A stretch of DNA of 64,000 nt from Megascapheus bottae (GCA_024803745.1 JANJXV010000004.1:43643358-43707357), one strand, 5' to 3'. Shown: positions 21,557 to 33,987, counted from the first letter of the stretch. Notes: generated by a model from the letters alone, not told the origin. Translations and numbers: made by a program.

Positions 21557-21965
21557 TCCATATATTTTTTATTGTAATTAATGGAAGGGTTACATTTTAT
21601 TCACCAGATTGAAAGTGCATTACTTTACATGCATTGATACCCTTTCTCATGTCTTGGTTCCCATTTCCCTCCCTTCACCCCCACACCTTATCTTGTATTC
21701 CCCCATTCCCTATCTGATTTCAAATAACCAAATACGCACATATACAATATATCGGTTAACAAGGTGAAATACTGTAAAAATATGAGATAACCAAGGGACA
21801 GCAAAAGAGATGAGAGATAGCACAGTACATTAAGGACACCAATCACGAATTATATGGCTTTTGTTTCTATATCCTGGAGGTCCTTTCATTTAGCAACATA
21901 TTATATGGCCTTATATATCTAGGTTTTGTTCTACTGTAGATCACTGCTAGGAGAGCTCAAGGTTT
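21557..21965 (-). other. L1 3'UTR with G-rich (plus-strand C-rich) tract
   Basis: About 410 bases between the ORF2 stop and the tail. The block CCCTCCCTTCACCCCCACACC at about 21668-21688 is the complement of the G-rich tract typical of L1 3'UTRs. The last 100 bases (TTACATTTTATTCACCAG, TGCATTACTTTACATGCATT) are the segment also found alone as very short L1s. Confidence 0.85.
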
Positions 21966-24900
21966 CTACTGATTATGACAAATGAGAGAAACCATTGAGC
22001 ATATATTTCTTTGAGTATGGCTTATTTCACTTAATATGGTTTTTCCTAAGTCTTTCCATTTCCTTACAAATGGGGCGATGTCATTCTTTTTGATGGCAGC
22101 ATAGAATTCCATTGTGTATACATACCACATCTTGTTGATCCACTCATCAATTGAGGGGAATCTGGGTTGAGTTTGCTATGGTAAATAGTGCTGCTAGGAA
22201 CATCGTTGTGCTAGTGGCTTTAATATGTCCTTGTTTCTGGACAGTTGGGTAAAGGCAAAGAGTGGAATTGCTGGGTCATTGGAGAGATCTATGTTTAATC
22301 ATTTGAGGAACTGCCATTCTATTTTCCTTAGTGGTTAAATTAGTTTGCATTCCCATCCACAATCTAGTAATGGTCCCTCCTGGCAACCTCCCCTCCAGCA
22401 TCTGTTGTTATTAGATTTCTTGTTCATGGCCATTCTCACTGCAGTGATGTGGAATCTTAGTGTTGTTTTGATTTACATTTCTTTTATGGCCAGTGATGTC
22501 CAGCATTTCTTCATGTGTCTATACGTCATTCTTATTTCTTCTTCAGAGAAGACTCTTCAAGTCTTTGGCCAATCTTTTAATGGGATGGTTGTTTCATTGG
22601 AGATTAGTTTTGGAGTGATTCAATTTTTTGAGCTGTTGATTAATTTTAGATAGGAGGTCTTTGTCAGTTGTATGTTTACTAAAGATCGTCTCCCACTTTG
22701 TAGGATTTCTAGATAATTTTCTAGCTATGTCCTTTGTCATACAGAAGCTCTGCAGTCTAATGCAGAACCACTTATCCAGCCTTTGTCGGATTTGTTGTGC
22801 TTCTTGGTCCTGGGTAAGAAAGTTTCGACATGTGCCAAGGAGACCTAGCGAATCTCCTATTCCTTCTTGTAAAGTTTTCAGTGTGTCTGCTTTTAACTCA
22901 AGGTCTTCGATCCATTTGGAGTTAATCCCGATGTAGAGTGACAGAGAAGGTTCCAACTTTAGTTTTCTGCAGGTGCTTAACCAGTTCTGCCAGCACGATT
23001 TGTTGAAGAGGCTGTCTTTCTTCCATTCTATTTTTTTGGCTCCCTTATCACAGATTAGGTGGCTATAGGTCTGTGGTTTAATATCTGGGTCCTCATTTCT
23101 ATTCCATTGGTCTTCAGGCGTGTTCTTGTGCCAGTACCAATCTGTTTTGATCACTATTGCTCCGTAATAGAGTCTCAAGTTTCGTATTGAAATTCCACCT
23201 GTGCTGTTCTTTCTGCTAAGAATTGTTTTTGCTATACAGGGTCCTTTATTATTCCATATGAAATTTTGGATTGCCTCTTCTATTTCTTTAAAGAATGACA
23301 ATGGGATATTGATGGGTATTGCATTGAATCTATAGATAGCCCTAGGCAAGATCGCCATTTTCACAATTTTGATTCTTCCAATCCAGAAGCATGGGAGGGT
23401 TTTCCATTTCCTCAGTTCTGCTTTAATTTCCTTTTTCAGAGTTTTAAAGTTTTCATCAAAAAGGTCCTTTCCATTCTTAGTTAAGTTAATTCCTAGGTAC
23501 TTTATTTTCTTTGAGGCTATTGCAAAAGGAGTTGCTTTCCTGATTGTTGCCTCGTTCCTCTCACTGTTGGCATATAGGAAGGCAGTTGATTTTTGAGGGT
23601 TAATTTTATACCAGGCTACCTTGCCAAAGTTTTGAATCAGCTCAAGGACCTTGAGAGTGGAGTCTATAGGGTTCTTTAAAAACGAAATCATGTCATTTGC
23701 AAAGAGGGAAAGTTTCACTTCCTCTTTCTCTATTTGGATTCCCTTATGCTTGCTTCTTGCCTTATTGCTCTGGCTAGGAATTCTAATACTATGTTAAAGA
23801 GGAGTGGAGAGAGTGGGCATCCTTGTCTCGTTCCTGATTTTAGAGGGAATGGCTTTAGCTTTTCGCCATTAAGTATAACGCTAGCTGTGGGCTTGTCATA
23901 CACAGCCTTTATTATATTGAGGAATGTTCTGTGGATTCCTAGTTTCTCCAGAGCTTTTAACCTAAAGGGGTGTTGGATCTTGTCAAATGCCTTTTCTGCA
24001 TCTGTTGAGACAATCATGTGATTTTTTGTCCTTGCTCCTGTTGATGTGTTGAATTATAGTAATTGATTTGCATTTGTTGAACCAGCTTTGCCTCCCTGTG
24101 ATGAATCCTGTTTGATCATAGTGTATGATTTTTTTGATGAGTCGTTGAAGACGGTTGGCCTGTATTTTGTTGAGAAGTTTAGCATCAATATTCATCAAAG
24201 AAATGGGTCTCTTTCTTTGACGAATCTCTGTCTGGTTTGGGGATGAGGGTTATACTGGCTTCATAAAATGAGTTTGGCAAAGAGCCTTCCTTTTCAGTTT
24301 TGTTGAAGAGCTTGAGGAGTATTGGTGTGAGCTCTGCTTTGAAGACCTTATAGAATTCAGCTGTGAATCCATCTGGCCCTGGGCTTTTATTAGATGGAAG
24401 GTCTCTTATTGCCATTTCTATTTCAGTGCTTAAAATAGGTCTGTTTAGTTGGATTAGGTCTTCTTGGTTCAGTGTGGGTATGTTAACATTGGCTAGAAAT
24501 TCATCCATTTCTTCTAGATTCTCACATTTGTTTGCATAAAGGTTTGAAAAGTATTCCCGTATGATGCTCTGGATCTTGGTAATTTCTGTCATGATATTAC
24601 CATTCTTGTCTGTGATTCTGTTTATTTGGGTGTGATCACTTCTTTTTTTGGTAAGATTTGCTAAGGGTCTGTCACTTTGTTAATTTTATCAGAGGACCAA
24701 CTATGTTTTGTTGAATCTTCCTATAGATTTTTTTACTCCATTTAATTCTGCTTTGTTTTTAATAATTGGCTTCCTTCTACTGGATTAAGGTTGGTTTGTT
24801 GCTCTTTTTCCAGGAGCTTAAGGTGACACATTAAATTATTTGTTTTTGATTTTTCTAATTTGTTATTGTAGGCACTCAGAGCTATAGTTTTTCCTCTGAG

Positions 24901-25773
24901 TACTGCCTTTGCTGTGTCCCAAAGGAGCTGGTATTTTGTGTGCTCCTTTTGTTAAATTTCATAAACTGTTGAATTTCTGTTCTGATCTCTTTGATGACCC
25001 ACTGGTGATTCAACAATGTGTTGTTCAATCTCCATGAGTACAGGGTTTTTGTTGGTGGAGATTGGTTTTCAGTTCCAATTTGATGCCCTTATTATCTGAG
25101 AAAATGCCGGGAATAATTTCAGTGTTTCTGAAGCTGCACAGGTTTGTTTTATACCCTAAAATGTGGTCTATTTTGGAAAATATTCCATGTGCTGCTTAAA
25201 AAAAAACCTTTATTGTGATGTTGCTGGGTGGAATGTTGCAGATGTCTTTTACATCTAGTTGATATATTCAGGTATTCAATTCTGAGGTTTTTCTGTTTAG
25301 TTTTTCCCTGGTGGATCTGTCCATAGATGAGAGTGGTGTATTAAAGTCAATGAGAATCACTGTGTTTTCATCTAGGTGTGGTTTTAATAAATGTAAATTT
25401 TAGTTCATGAATTTCAGTGCTCTGGGATTTGGTGTGTCGATATTTAGGATGGTTATGTCCTCCTGGAGGAGGGATCCCATTATTAGTATGTCTTTTCTCA
25501 CTAATTTTAGTTGAAAGTTTATTTTATCTGATATGAGGATGGTAACTCCAGCCTGTTTATCGGGGCCATTCGCTTGACAAAATTTATTGCAATCTCTCAC
25601 ATTCAAAAAATGTTTTTTTTTTTTTTTAATTTGCCAAGATGTGTGTCATGAAGACACCGGAACTAAGAATCTTTCTTTTTGATCTAATTAGACTGTCCAT
25701 GCCGTTTAATTGGAGAGTTAAGTCCATTTATATTGAGGGTTAAGTTTGAAAAATATTTACTAGTTCCTGCCAT
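21966..25773 (-). pseudogene. L1 ORF2 (endonuclease/reverse transcriptase), broken
   Basis: In a working L1, ORF2p nicks target DNA and reverse-transcribes its RNA at the nick. The start is ATG at 25773 (MAGTSKYFSNLTLNINGLNS, the typical endonuclease beginning). The endonuclease is recognisable to about 25200 and the reverse transcriptase to about 22950 ([34 protein letters not shown]). The C-terminal region ends HNQ-stop at 21966. The span of 3808 bases is close to the usual ORF2 length but not a multiple of three. The longest open stretch is 374 codons (22594-23718). The reverse transcriptase motif reads FAND instead of FADD (AAT at 23695-23697), removing one catalytic aspartate. There is a frameshift at about 24209-24220 after SSKKE and another near 24775-24790, besides many stops in the C-terminus. 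Confidence 0.92.
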
Positions 25774-25821
25774 TTTTAAAATCTTTTATTGGAGCCCGTG
25801 GCTTGACAGTTCTTGGGGTAG

Positions 25822-26985
25822 CTAGCTGGTCTTATATTTAGGTGCCATTTCTTTGTCAGTATCGCGTTTGTGTTGGTTTTCAATGTGTAGAACATCTTTG
25901 AGAATTTTCTGTAATGCTGTTTTGGTTGCTACGTAACGTTGCAACTTTTCTTTGGAATGGAAGGTTTTTATTGTTCCTTCAGTTATGATTGAGAGCTTAG
26001 CTGGGTACAGTATTCTTGGTAGTTATTTGTCTTAAGGGCATGATATATATCCTTCCAATGTCTTCTTGGTTGCATGGTCTCTGCTGAGAAATCTGGTTTT
26101 CCTTTGCAGGTGATTGTTATCTTCTCCCTGGCTGCTATTAGGATCCTTTCTTTGGTCTCTATTGATCCTGCACAGTTTATAATATGGCTGTGGAATGTCC
26201 TTTTTGGTCAGGTCTGTATGGGGTTCTAAAAGCTTCTTGTATTTGCATGGGCCTACCTTCTGGATATCTGGGAAGTTCTCTGAGATGATTCCCTGAAGTA
26301 TATTTGCAATGCCATTTACCTCTTTCTCCAGGCCCTCCTCAATAGCAATTAGTCTCAAATGAGGCTTCTTAATTCTATCTTGGACCTCCTGAAGCATTCT
26401 CTCATATTTCCTAGATTTGGTTTGGCTCATTTTCTGCTCTTTCTCTATAAAAACTGGATTATCTTCAACCCTGGAAATTCTCTCTTCTGCATTGTCTAAG
26501 CTGCTATCAATACTTTCTACTTTATTCTTCATCTCCCCCATTCCACTTGCTCATTTTTGATGCCTGGTATCTCTTGTTTTAGATCCATGTATGGACTTCT
26601 TTAACTCCTTGATTTCCATTTGTTTGTTTAGCTCAGCAGCTTTACTCTCATTGGACATTCGTTGGAGTTCGATCAGCTTTTTGTTTGTGGATTCTATGAA
26701 TTCAACCATATTTCTTTCTTTAGCTTCCTCATGTTCATGTAAATCCTTTTTTATTATGGCCTCCTTTATAGCTTCCTCATGTTCACATATCACCTTCTTT
26801 ATGGTTTCATCTCGATTAGATATGGCTTCCTCTCGTATCTCTTACTGTATGTTTTCACACTATTCATTAATGATTTTTATCAATTGCATTTGTATAGCAT
26901 TTAGATGACTCTCATCTAGTATTGCCATTGACTGCTCCATTGCCTATTTATCATGGGTTGGATATGCTATTCCATTATTTGCCAT
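25822..26985 (-). pseudogene. L1 ORF1 (RNA-binding chaperone), broken
   Basis: ORF1p coats L1 RNA as a trimer. The frame begins MANNGIAYPTHDK at 26985 and the stop in the same frame is at 25822-25824, giving 388 codons. Charged heptad-like sequence (HEEAIKEAIIKKDLHEHEEA and onward, 26551-26793) is the coiled coil. KKPHLRLIAIEEG (about 26350) starts the conserved RNA-binding core. In-frame stops lie near the N-terminus, between the coiled coil and the core (about 26545), and after about 26032, and at least one frameshift disturbs the RNA-binding part. No functional protein is possible. Confidence 0.85.
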
Positions 26986-27748
26986 TTTTCTTAGTTTGTT
27001 GTGCTGCCCATTTGAAAATGGAAGCAGGATTAATACTGCAAAAGATTACAATTTATTAGATATAACCAACCTAGAGCTCTTTAGCTGGCCAGACAATAGA
27101 TGTTCACAATCTAAATTTGTATTGTCACTCTCTCTGTTTCTTGTGCACTTACAAACCAAACTAATACCATCCCCTGTCACTGTGTTATGACTAAAAACAA
27201 ACCCCACAATCCAATCTCTATTGTATTTAAGCCCCTGCAGTATAATTGAACATCTAGATATACAGTATTGCTCAACAAATATCAACTGTAGATCCATGCA
27301 TTATAAAACTTGAAGGATGAACAGAAGACCAGAGGTAGAAAAATAGCATGAAAAATAAGAGGGGCGTTATGAAAAGATGGCCGACATCTGGCTAATCTGC
27401 CTCTGAAAAAACCTTTGCCCTTTTGAATGATAGCATTGCCAGCACTACTTCTCAGTTGGTTTGGCAGGGTCTTCACCAGCAGTCAAGATCAAGCTGCTCT
27501 CAGCTGGTGGGGGAGGGGATTCCTTCCCAATGCTGTTCCACAAGCAGAAGTGGAAACTTCTCCATGGAGGTACTCATAATACTCATAAATTGCAGGGTTT
27601 TCTGGTTCCATGAAGCTGGCAGGTCCGCACCATGGCCAGGTGATGGCTCTGGGCTCGCCCAGGCTCTGTCTGGCTCTGTCTAGAGCCAGCAGGTCTGTGC
27701 TGCAGAGAAACACTGTCTGTCCAGATTCCAAGGGAGGCTTTGTCTCTC
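26986..27748 (-). promoter_or_regulatory. L1 5'UTR, internal promoter region
   Basis: About 763 bases upstream of ORF1. The distal part (27480-27748) is clearly more GC-rich than the rest of the window, as L1 promoters are. Short open frames on both strands over it have no family signature. An AAGATGGC word at 27374-27381 on the plus strand (GCCATCTT on the L1 sense strand) has the core of a YY1 site, known to matter in human L1, but its place 370 bases inside the 5'UTR is unlike human L1. Assignment rests on position between ORF1 and the target duplication. Confidence 0.7.
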
Positions 27749-27765
27749 CAAATGCTCAGATTTTT

Positions 27766-28844
27766 CTCTCTGTTCTCCATAGTAGAGCTAATAATTTTCC
27801 TTATACTAGGGCAGGTAATGTTACAAGGTGAGCATGGGAAGTCTGACAGAAAGTAAGCGATCAGGTAGAAGAATATGTATACAAAATATTATATATATGA
27901 AATATGTTAAGGCTTAGATGCAGAAAATGTGCAACTATTTGCACATTAAGATAATCACTTTGGTTTCTGTTGTATATGAAAAACCTTTAAGTTTGAATTC
28001 ATATTGACTTATAAAGCAAGATGAGTAACCTTACAATAGTATAATACTTGTGGTGATTACTATATCAACTCCTTATTCAATAACTCAAAGATCAATTTCA
28101 CATCAATAGTTATGTGGATAACTTTTTCTAAGGTGAGAACCCATTTATTTAATATACAAAGTGTGTTATTTTTTTTAATGTGTTCTATACAGATTCTAAT
28201 AAAATAATTGATCCAGGCTAGAATTATCAGTAGAAACCATTATCCACCTTGAGTTAAGGTGGATGAAGTGAGGCACTGAGAATTAAAAGATATGTCTGCT
28301 AACATGTTAAACAAACTATAACCTAGTACTACTATAGCGTTGATACACTACCATTGATATACATCGATAAAGGGAAGATCCACTGACCTTCTGTGTCCTG
28401 ATGTTTCCACAGGTGACATACACAAAGTGGCTTCAGTTAAATCTAACCAATTGTTTAAGCCTGAATTCCATTTTCTTGGAAATAGAAGATTTCAAGCATT
28501 CTAGTTACAAACAATCTAGACACAAACAGAGCAATGTAGAGAGTATGACATTCCACAAGAAAATAGCACTTGTTTCTTCAACCAAGAAGGAAAATATGAC
28601 AGATGATTCTGTGTCCAGACTCAAAACTTCAGTGTATTCAACATGCTACATGTGAACATTAAAAAACCTATAAAAAGTGTTCTGATACAATTATGAAAAT
28701 AATAGTGAATGTGATATTAACTGATAGAGGGTGGATTCTGGGTTCTAAAATCAAAGTCTTGAAATCTTTTTAGCTCATATTAATGAGGGCTCATGTTAAT
28801 GTAGGTGGGCTCTCTTTGAGTTTTTGCCTTGATTGACTTTGAAC
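27766..28844. other. unique AT-rich sequence
   Basis: An 84-codon open frame at 28401-28655 has no family signature. Nothing else recognisable. Confidence 0.5.
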
Positions 28845-28918
28845 CACAGTCAGCCAGACTTTCTGAGCCAGTCTTTTGATCTGCTAGCATTATTAGTATG
28901 AGCCATCAACACCTAGCT
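28845..28918 (-). mobile_element. old B1-like SINE fragment
   Basis: TTGACTTTGAACCACAGTCA and TATGAGCCATCAACACCTAG are the reverse complement of the B1-like head, strongly decayed. Confidence 0.5.
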
Positions 28919-29280
28919 TGAGAAAGCATTTAATTGTGTGTGGGATTTAAAACCCCTACATTTAGCAGAAATGCACTGAACACTATTTCCATTGCTTCCT
29001 GCCTATATAGCAACTGTGGTAATATGCAAAATATGTGGAATCTAAGGACTTTGTGTATAGTGGTCCTTTGAACTAATCAGCTTTTTCAGTATTTAAAAAT
29101 ATATCATAATAGGTATAATAAAATATTCTTGTCTTCAGCTTCTGTTGGTCCATCATTGTCATTTTGCTGTCTCTTACTGAGGTATGTATTTTAACAGGAA
29201 GTTTATTCCTTTAAGATTAATTTAAACAGCTATTCTCCTGAACATTCTACCAAACTTCACAGTAACAACAATCCATGCCT

Positions 29281-29282
<2 letters not shown>
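28919..29282. other. unique AT-rich sequence
   Basis: No recognisable repeat, exon or RNA gene. Confidence 0.45.

Positions 29283-29311
<29 letters not shown>
29283..29311. repeat. (TG)n microsatellite
   Basis: About 29 bases of TG. Confidence 0.95.
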
Positions 29312-29314
<3 letters not shown>

Positions 29315-29869
29315 CCTGTCTGTGTTTCTCTAATAATTTTATCATTGCTATTACACAAATTGTGTTCTATTTCTCTCATTTTATATCCAGTTGTAAATAC
29401 TTTCTTAACTCTAGTATCTTTTTCTATGTGATTAAATTCTTAAGATTTAACTTTCATAAATCCAGTATTTTACATCCATAATATTTTAGATTATAGACAG
29501 TTGGAAAATTTTTACACTGCTACACTGTATTTTATTATAACATGTTACTCAACCTGTGCAAGGAATGTATCTCTTCTGTTAAAAATAACAAGCACATTAT
29601 AATTAAGTACATCTATTGAAGTCTTCAGGAGAATTTTAACATCCTTCTTTGAGTTTTGAGTAAAACTTAAATCATAATATGGATTTTATAACATATTGGA
29701 AATAAAATCTTCTAAGAAATTTAACATTTTACATAATAAAAATATCTGCACCAAATTTACTCCTAAACTTTATACTGTACAATCTGGTACTTACAACCTG
29801 ATAAAAATCAGTAGGAATGATATTCAAAGAAGTTGAAGAGTTTTGTTTTTAAATCTTATTTCATTTTAC
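29312..29869. other. unique AT-rich sequence
   Basis: No recognisable repeat, exon or RNA gene. Confidence 0.5.
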
Positions 29870-30105
29870 TGATATTGGGGTTTGAACTCCAGGCCTCAGA
29901 CTGACTCAGCTTTCTTACACTGCTGGCACTTTTCTACTTCTGCCACATCTCCAGTTCTACTGGAGGTTTGCTGGTTAGTTTCAATCATTATTTTGGAGGT
30001 GAAACTCGAACAGTTTTCTACAGAGCTCAGCTTTCAATCCCGATCCTCCATACCTCAGCATCCTGAAGAGCTAGGATACAGACATGAGTTACCTAGGTCT
30101 AACTA
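29870..30105 (-). mobile_element. very old composite SINE (B1-like plus right half)
   Basis: TATTGGGGTTTGAACTCCAG, then GCTGGCACTTTTCTACTTCT, then CCGATCCTCCATACCTCAGC, AGAGCTAGGATACAGACATG: the order of blocks is that of a minus-strand composite SINE, but the middle is poorly matched. Confidence 0.55.
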
Positions 30106-31458
30106 AATTGCCTATTTAGTAACCTAGACGTTTTATGCTCTAATCATACACTTCTTAAAACTATTTTGGCAACTTTATTTCCCCATGAAATTGTTTCCAT
30201 AATAATATGTGATAAGTATGAAATTAAAAAAAAAGCTCTCAATAACGAGAAATTCTAACTAAGGTCCTCTAATGTGCTTCTGCTGAGGGCATCATTGATC
30301 TCATTGCTGTTAGCTTTCTGTTACCATTACTGACACTTTAATACCACACTTTTTTGTGAGAGAATTTAGCTAATGAGTGGTGTAGCATTTAATTAGCTTC
30401 TCACCAATCCTATAGTTTAGATGACAAAATCAATTTCTTTAATATATAGAACTAAAATTACAAAATCATCACCTCATTTTGTCTATTGATTTCTTTTACT
30501 TTTTGCTGTTATGTATATATATATATTTTCTTATGCTTGGATTGCAGTTTAGGTTTACAGCTATGGATATTGCTATACTACCTAGTACTAGAAATGAAAT
30601 AAAATACCATTCTTTTTGCTGAACTGCTTGGCCTTATCATAGAATTAGAAAACTTATTCCCTCTCTCATACGAGTGGCACAGCTGCTTTTATGAAAAGAT
30701 GCGACATCCATATGTATTAGACAAGGCATCAAGCACTGGGCTGCTATGTAATGCTTTTCAAGCACCCAGAGCTTGTTCACTGCTTATATCTCAACACTGG
30801 AGAGAAACAAAAGGCTTATGGAGGCTTCTGTTTGTTCTGAGGTCTTAGTTTATTCTGCCAAGTAGAACTACAAAAGGCTTTAGAGTTCTGTGTCTTTTTT
30901 GATGATGAGTCCACAAAGGAAATAATTTATATGGCTACTCTCCTGATACATTGCCCCGTAACTCAAAAGAAATACACTTTAAAATAATGGATATTATTAA
31001 AAACAAAAGCACTAATTCAAATACACTCACAGACTCTAGTCTCTCTAAGCATTGATTCTCCAACAGGATTTCAGGATTGTTCAACTTAAATAATTATTTC
31101 CTTTTAAGTGGCAACCGAAACAAATGAGAAGGCGACTAGGCATTTTTCTCTTGTCAGGTTGCATTATTCCAGGGCTGAAGAATAGGAGCAAAGCTATTCT
31201 GAAACTTTTTCTCAGTATCAGCCTCAATAAGGATAGTAAAATTATGACCTTTTGTATAATCCTTCATGTTGTAAAAGTATGAAAGGATTCTATGATAGGT
31301 ATACACATTTCATATTACATCTATTACAAGTAGGATTAAAAGCTCTTTGGGGTCAAGTAATTTCTTAACGCAAAGTACACCCGTAATTAACAGATCATTC
31401 TTTTATGGTCTTGATGCTATTTTGTAGAAGCAATGACCATCAATGGTTATAAATAATT
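30106..31458. other. unique sequence, no gene seen
   Basis: No recognisable repeat, exon or RNA gene. Base composition is slightly less AT-rich at 30640-30920 and 31060-31200. Confidence 0.5.
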
Positions 31459-31640
31459 AGATTCTGAACTCAGACTATTAAAGTGTTTTGGTTTTGGTTG
31501 TTGTTAATGTTAGCTTTGTAAATTCTATCCATTGGCAGCTGTGTACATTTATTTCAAGCTTCTGTGCCTGCATTTCCTCACATATATATATTTAGTTTTA
31601 GAAGTATGCAAATAATATCTCCGGAAAAAGTTCAGGCATG
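31459..31640 (+). mobile_element. MIR SINE (ancient)
   Basis: In forward order: GAACTCAGACTATTAAAGTG, GGCAGCTGTGTACATTTATT, TCAAGCTTCTGTGCCTGCAT, TTCCTCACATATATA. This follows the MIR core (tgtgac ... cctctgtgcctcagtttcctc), strongly decayed. Confidence 0.6.
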
Positions 31641-32375
31641 TTAGGTAGAAACACTCCTCGCTGAGCCACATTACATCATTCAGATGAAAAGGAAATGGAA
31701 ACCTGGAACTTATTCAATATATATTATGTGGCCAAACTACATCCCACAAGTAATCCTTTAAATTCTAATACTCCAAAATCGAAAGAAGCTGTATATAAAG
31801 AGTTGGATTATCTTGTACTTGTATAGTGGTATTTTTACTTCTCTAGCCTTGCATTTGTTTCTGAAAGTATAAATGCATCTTTCTTCTTTTATTTGCATGT
31901 AGTGATTAAAAATTCAACGTCTCTCTTTCTTGCTACTGAATTTGATAGAGTTCTTATAGGTTACTGATTGACAGTAGGAACAAGTGTGTGAAGAAAGTTT
32001 TCAGAACCTTAAGTATGAAGGTTCTTTTTGAGCCACACACAAAATCCCTGGGATTCCCTTCTCTTCCTGTGCTCACACAGCTAGCTTATTGCATGACACA
32101 CTCATAATTCATATCATACATTCCCTTCTTTGCTATAATTTGACTTCTAGTACCCTTCTTCAGTCTTTCTGTTTGTATGCAAAGCCAACTGTCAACTGAG
32201 AACATTTGAATAGATACTCATGCATGTGTTTTAAGTACAGTGACAGTTAAGAAAGCTTTGTATGCTCAGAACAGATGGAAGTTCTGGGCAGGGTGAGATG
32301 GGTGCTACCTCATCCATATTTGATACATCATTATATAAACTTCTGCCAAAAAGAGATAAGAAATATCATCACAAA
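31641..32375. other. unique sequence, no gene seen
   Basis: No recognisable repeat, exon or RNA gene. Confidence 0.5.
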
Positions 32376-32390
32376 TACATCAGATTCTTT
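32376..32390. repeat. target-site duplication of the L1 at 32391 (left copy)
   Basis: TACATCAGATTCTTT, repeated exactly at 32805-32819. Confidence 0.93.
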
Positions 32391-32804
32391 TTTTCATATA
32401 TTTTTATTGTAATGAACAGAAAGGTTACATTATACTCACCAGATAGGAGGTGCATTACTTCACATACATTGATACCCTTTCTCATGTCTTGGTCCCCATT
32501 TTCCTCCCCCCACCCCCATCCCTGATCTTATTTTCCTACTTTCCCTATCCAACTTCAAATAACCAAATACACATATATACAATATATCATATAACCAGGT
32601 GAAATACTGTAAAAATATGAGATAACCAAGGGACAGCAAAAGAGATGAGAGATAAAATAATACATTAAAGACAACAATCACTCATTATATGGCTTTTGTT
32701 TCTCATTTGTCATAATCAGTAGAAACCTTGGGCTCTCCTAGCAGAGATAGGATAATTAAGGCCATATAGAATGACGCTAAATGAAAGGACCTCCAGTATG
32801 TAGG
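32391..32804 (-). mobile_element. L1 3' end with 5' inversion (twin priming)
   Basis: 32391-32700 is minus-strand L1 3'UTR, including a C-rich tract at about 32502-32520. From 32701 to 32804 the neighbouring upstream segment is present in plus orientation (CATAATCAGTAGAAACC, CTCTCCTAGCAGAG, AATGAAAGGACCTCCAG). The two segments abut in L1 coordinates. A perfect 15-bp target duplication shows the inversion arose during insertion. Confidence 0.93.
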
Positions 32805-32819
32805 TACATCAGATTCTTT

Positions 32820-33552
32820 AGTCCTACTTTTTGCTGCTCATAAAAATAAATTCTGTTAGATCATGGATTTTTTAAAGTATTTTGTAGATGAAATCTATTC
32901 ATCATCATAACACAGTAATTATCTACCAATAGAATGAAAAGAAGTCTGTTGTTTATATTAGATTACCAATTCTTCAGAAAATCAGGAGAAATTTTCTATC
33001 TAGCTTTATAAATGAAAATATTACTTTGATAATAATATGAAATATTTAAGGACCATTTATTAGATATACTGATGGGAGTTACATGCTTTCATCTGTTGCT
33101 TAGTGAAAGACAATAAGGCAAATTATCTAAAGATTTCTGTGCCTATTTCTATACTACGATTGGAAGCATATACAATGGTCTGTGGGTCACATTAAGATAT
33201 TTCAAGTGTGCACATGAGGTAAAGGTTTTTCTGGAAAGTGTGATAATTAAAATCAGTTCCAAGGAAATCATTTTTTAAAACTGAGTAAAGCACTCAGAAG
33301 ACTGGAAAAGAAAAATGAGGTACAATTCAGGAAAATGCAACATACTCGGGACTGGGTTGTAGAAGGAAATAAAGAAAAGGAGGTAAGATTGACTAGAGGA
33401 AACAAGCAACAGGAAAAATTTTATTTTTTGTTTAAAATGATTAATATATTAAAATAACAAAAGGATTTCCTAATATTCATAATGCTTGCAATTTCTCTTT
33501 TTCTCACCCATTACCTTAACTTCGAAACATTTGCTTCCTTAGAGAAAATACT
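32820..33552. other. unique AT-rich sequence
   Basis: No recognisable repeat, exon or RNA gene. Confidence 0.5.
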
Positions 33553-33644
33553 CTTTTATAGCTGATTGTCCAGGCTGACAACGAACCTCAATTTCGAGAT
33601 CTTAGCTTCTCAAGTAGCTGGAAATATAGTCATGAATCACCAGC
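33553..33644 (-). mobile_element. B1-like SINE left-half fragment
   Basis: GTCCAGGCTGACAACGAACC, CTTAGCTTCTCAAGTAGCTG and TAGTCATGAATCACCAGCA are the reverse complement of the B1-like head. A younger SINE sits directly beside it. Confidence 0.7.
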
Positions 33645-33660
33645 ATTCAGTATTATGTTT
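33645..33660. repeat. target-site duplication of the SINE at 33661 (left copy)
   Basis: ATTCAGTATTATGTTT, repeated exactly at 33914-33929. Confidence 0.93.
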
Positions 33661-33913
33661 GTTTTTTGTTTGTCTTGTTTTGTTTTTGTATTGGCCTTGG
33701 TGTTTGAGCTCTGGGCCTGGTCACTATCTCTATGCTCTTCAGCTCAAGGCTAACACTCTGCTTTCTGAGCTATTGGGCTACTTCCTGTTTTCTGGTGGTT
33801 GATTGAAGATAAGAGTCTCAAGACATTCCTGCCCTACCTGGCTTTGAATCACTATCCTGAGATTTCAGCCTCCTGAATAGGAAGGATTACAGATGTAAGC
33901 CACTGGCATCAGG
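33661..33913 (-). mobile_element. B1-Geo composite SINE, complete, with TSD
   Basis: T-rich tail broken by G bases, right half (TTTGAGCTCTGGGCCTGGTC, TTCAGCTCAAGGCTAACACT), linker (GATTGAAGATAAGAGTCTCA) and B1-like head (TTCAGCCTCCTGAATAGGAA, GTAAGCCACTGGCATC). A perfect 16-bp target duplication flanks it. Confidence 0.94.
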
Positions 33914-33977
33914 ATTCAGTATTATGTTTTCTAATAAGACTAAAAATACTGTGTGTTTGTCTACAACAACATAAAAT

Positions 33978-33987
33978 GAAAGCATGA
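33978..33987. repeat. target-site duplication of the L1 at 33988 (left copy)
   Basis: GAAAGCATGA, repeated exactly at 37356-37365 after the A-rich tail. Confidence 0.85.

Larger units (their letters stand above)
21557..27748 (-). mobile_element. full-length LINE-1 (about 6.2 kb), inactive
   Basis: On the minus strand, in order: 5'UTR (27748-26986), ORF1 (26985-25822), ORF2 (25773-21966), 3'UTR and A-tail (21965-21557). The length is typical of a mammalian full-length L1, and the 17-bp target duplication confirms both ends. Both ORFs are broken, so it cannot make its own proteins. An L1 of the same subfamily, sharing lesions, lies at 33988-37355 in the opposite orientation. Confidence 0.93.

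Noticed and set aside
23734..24021. Plus-strand open frames over 22.3-24.0 kb
   Set aside because: Antisense shadows of L1 ORF2, which is on the minus strand.
27423..27831. Cluster of short open frames on both strands in GC-rich DNA, possibly an exon or CpG-type promoter of a host gene
   Set aside because: It lies between L1 ORF1 and the L1 target duplication and is best explained as L1 5'UTR. None of the frames has a recognisable domain.
28401..28655. 84-codon open frame
   Set aside because: No family signature, no splice or codon evidence. An open frame of this length is expected by chance in 64 kb.
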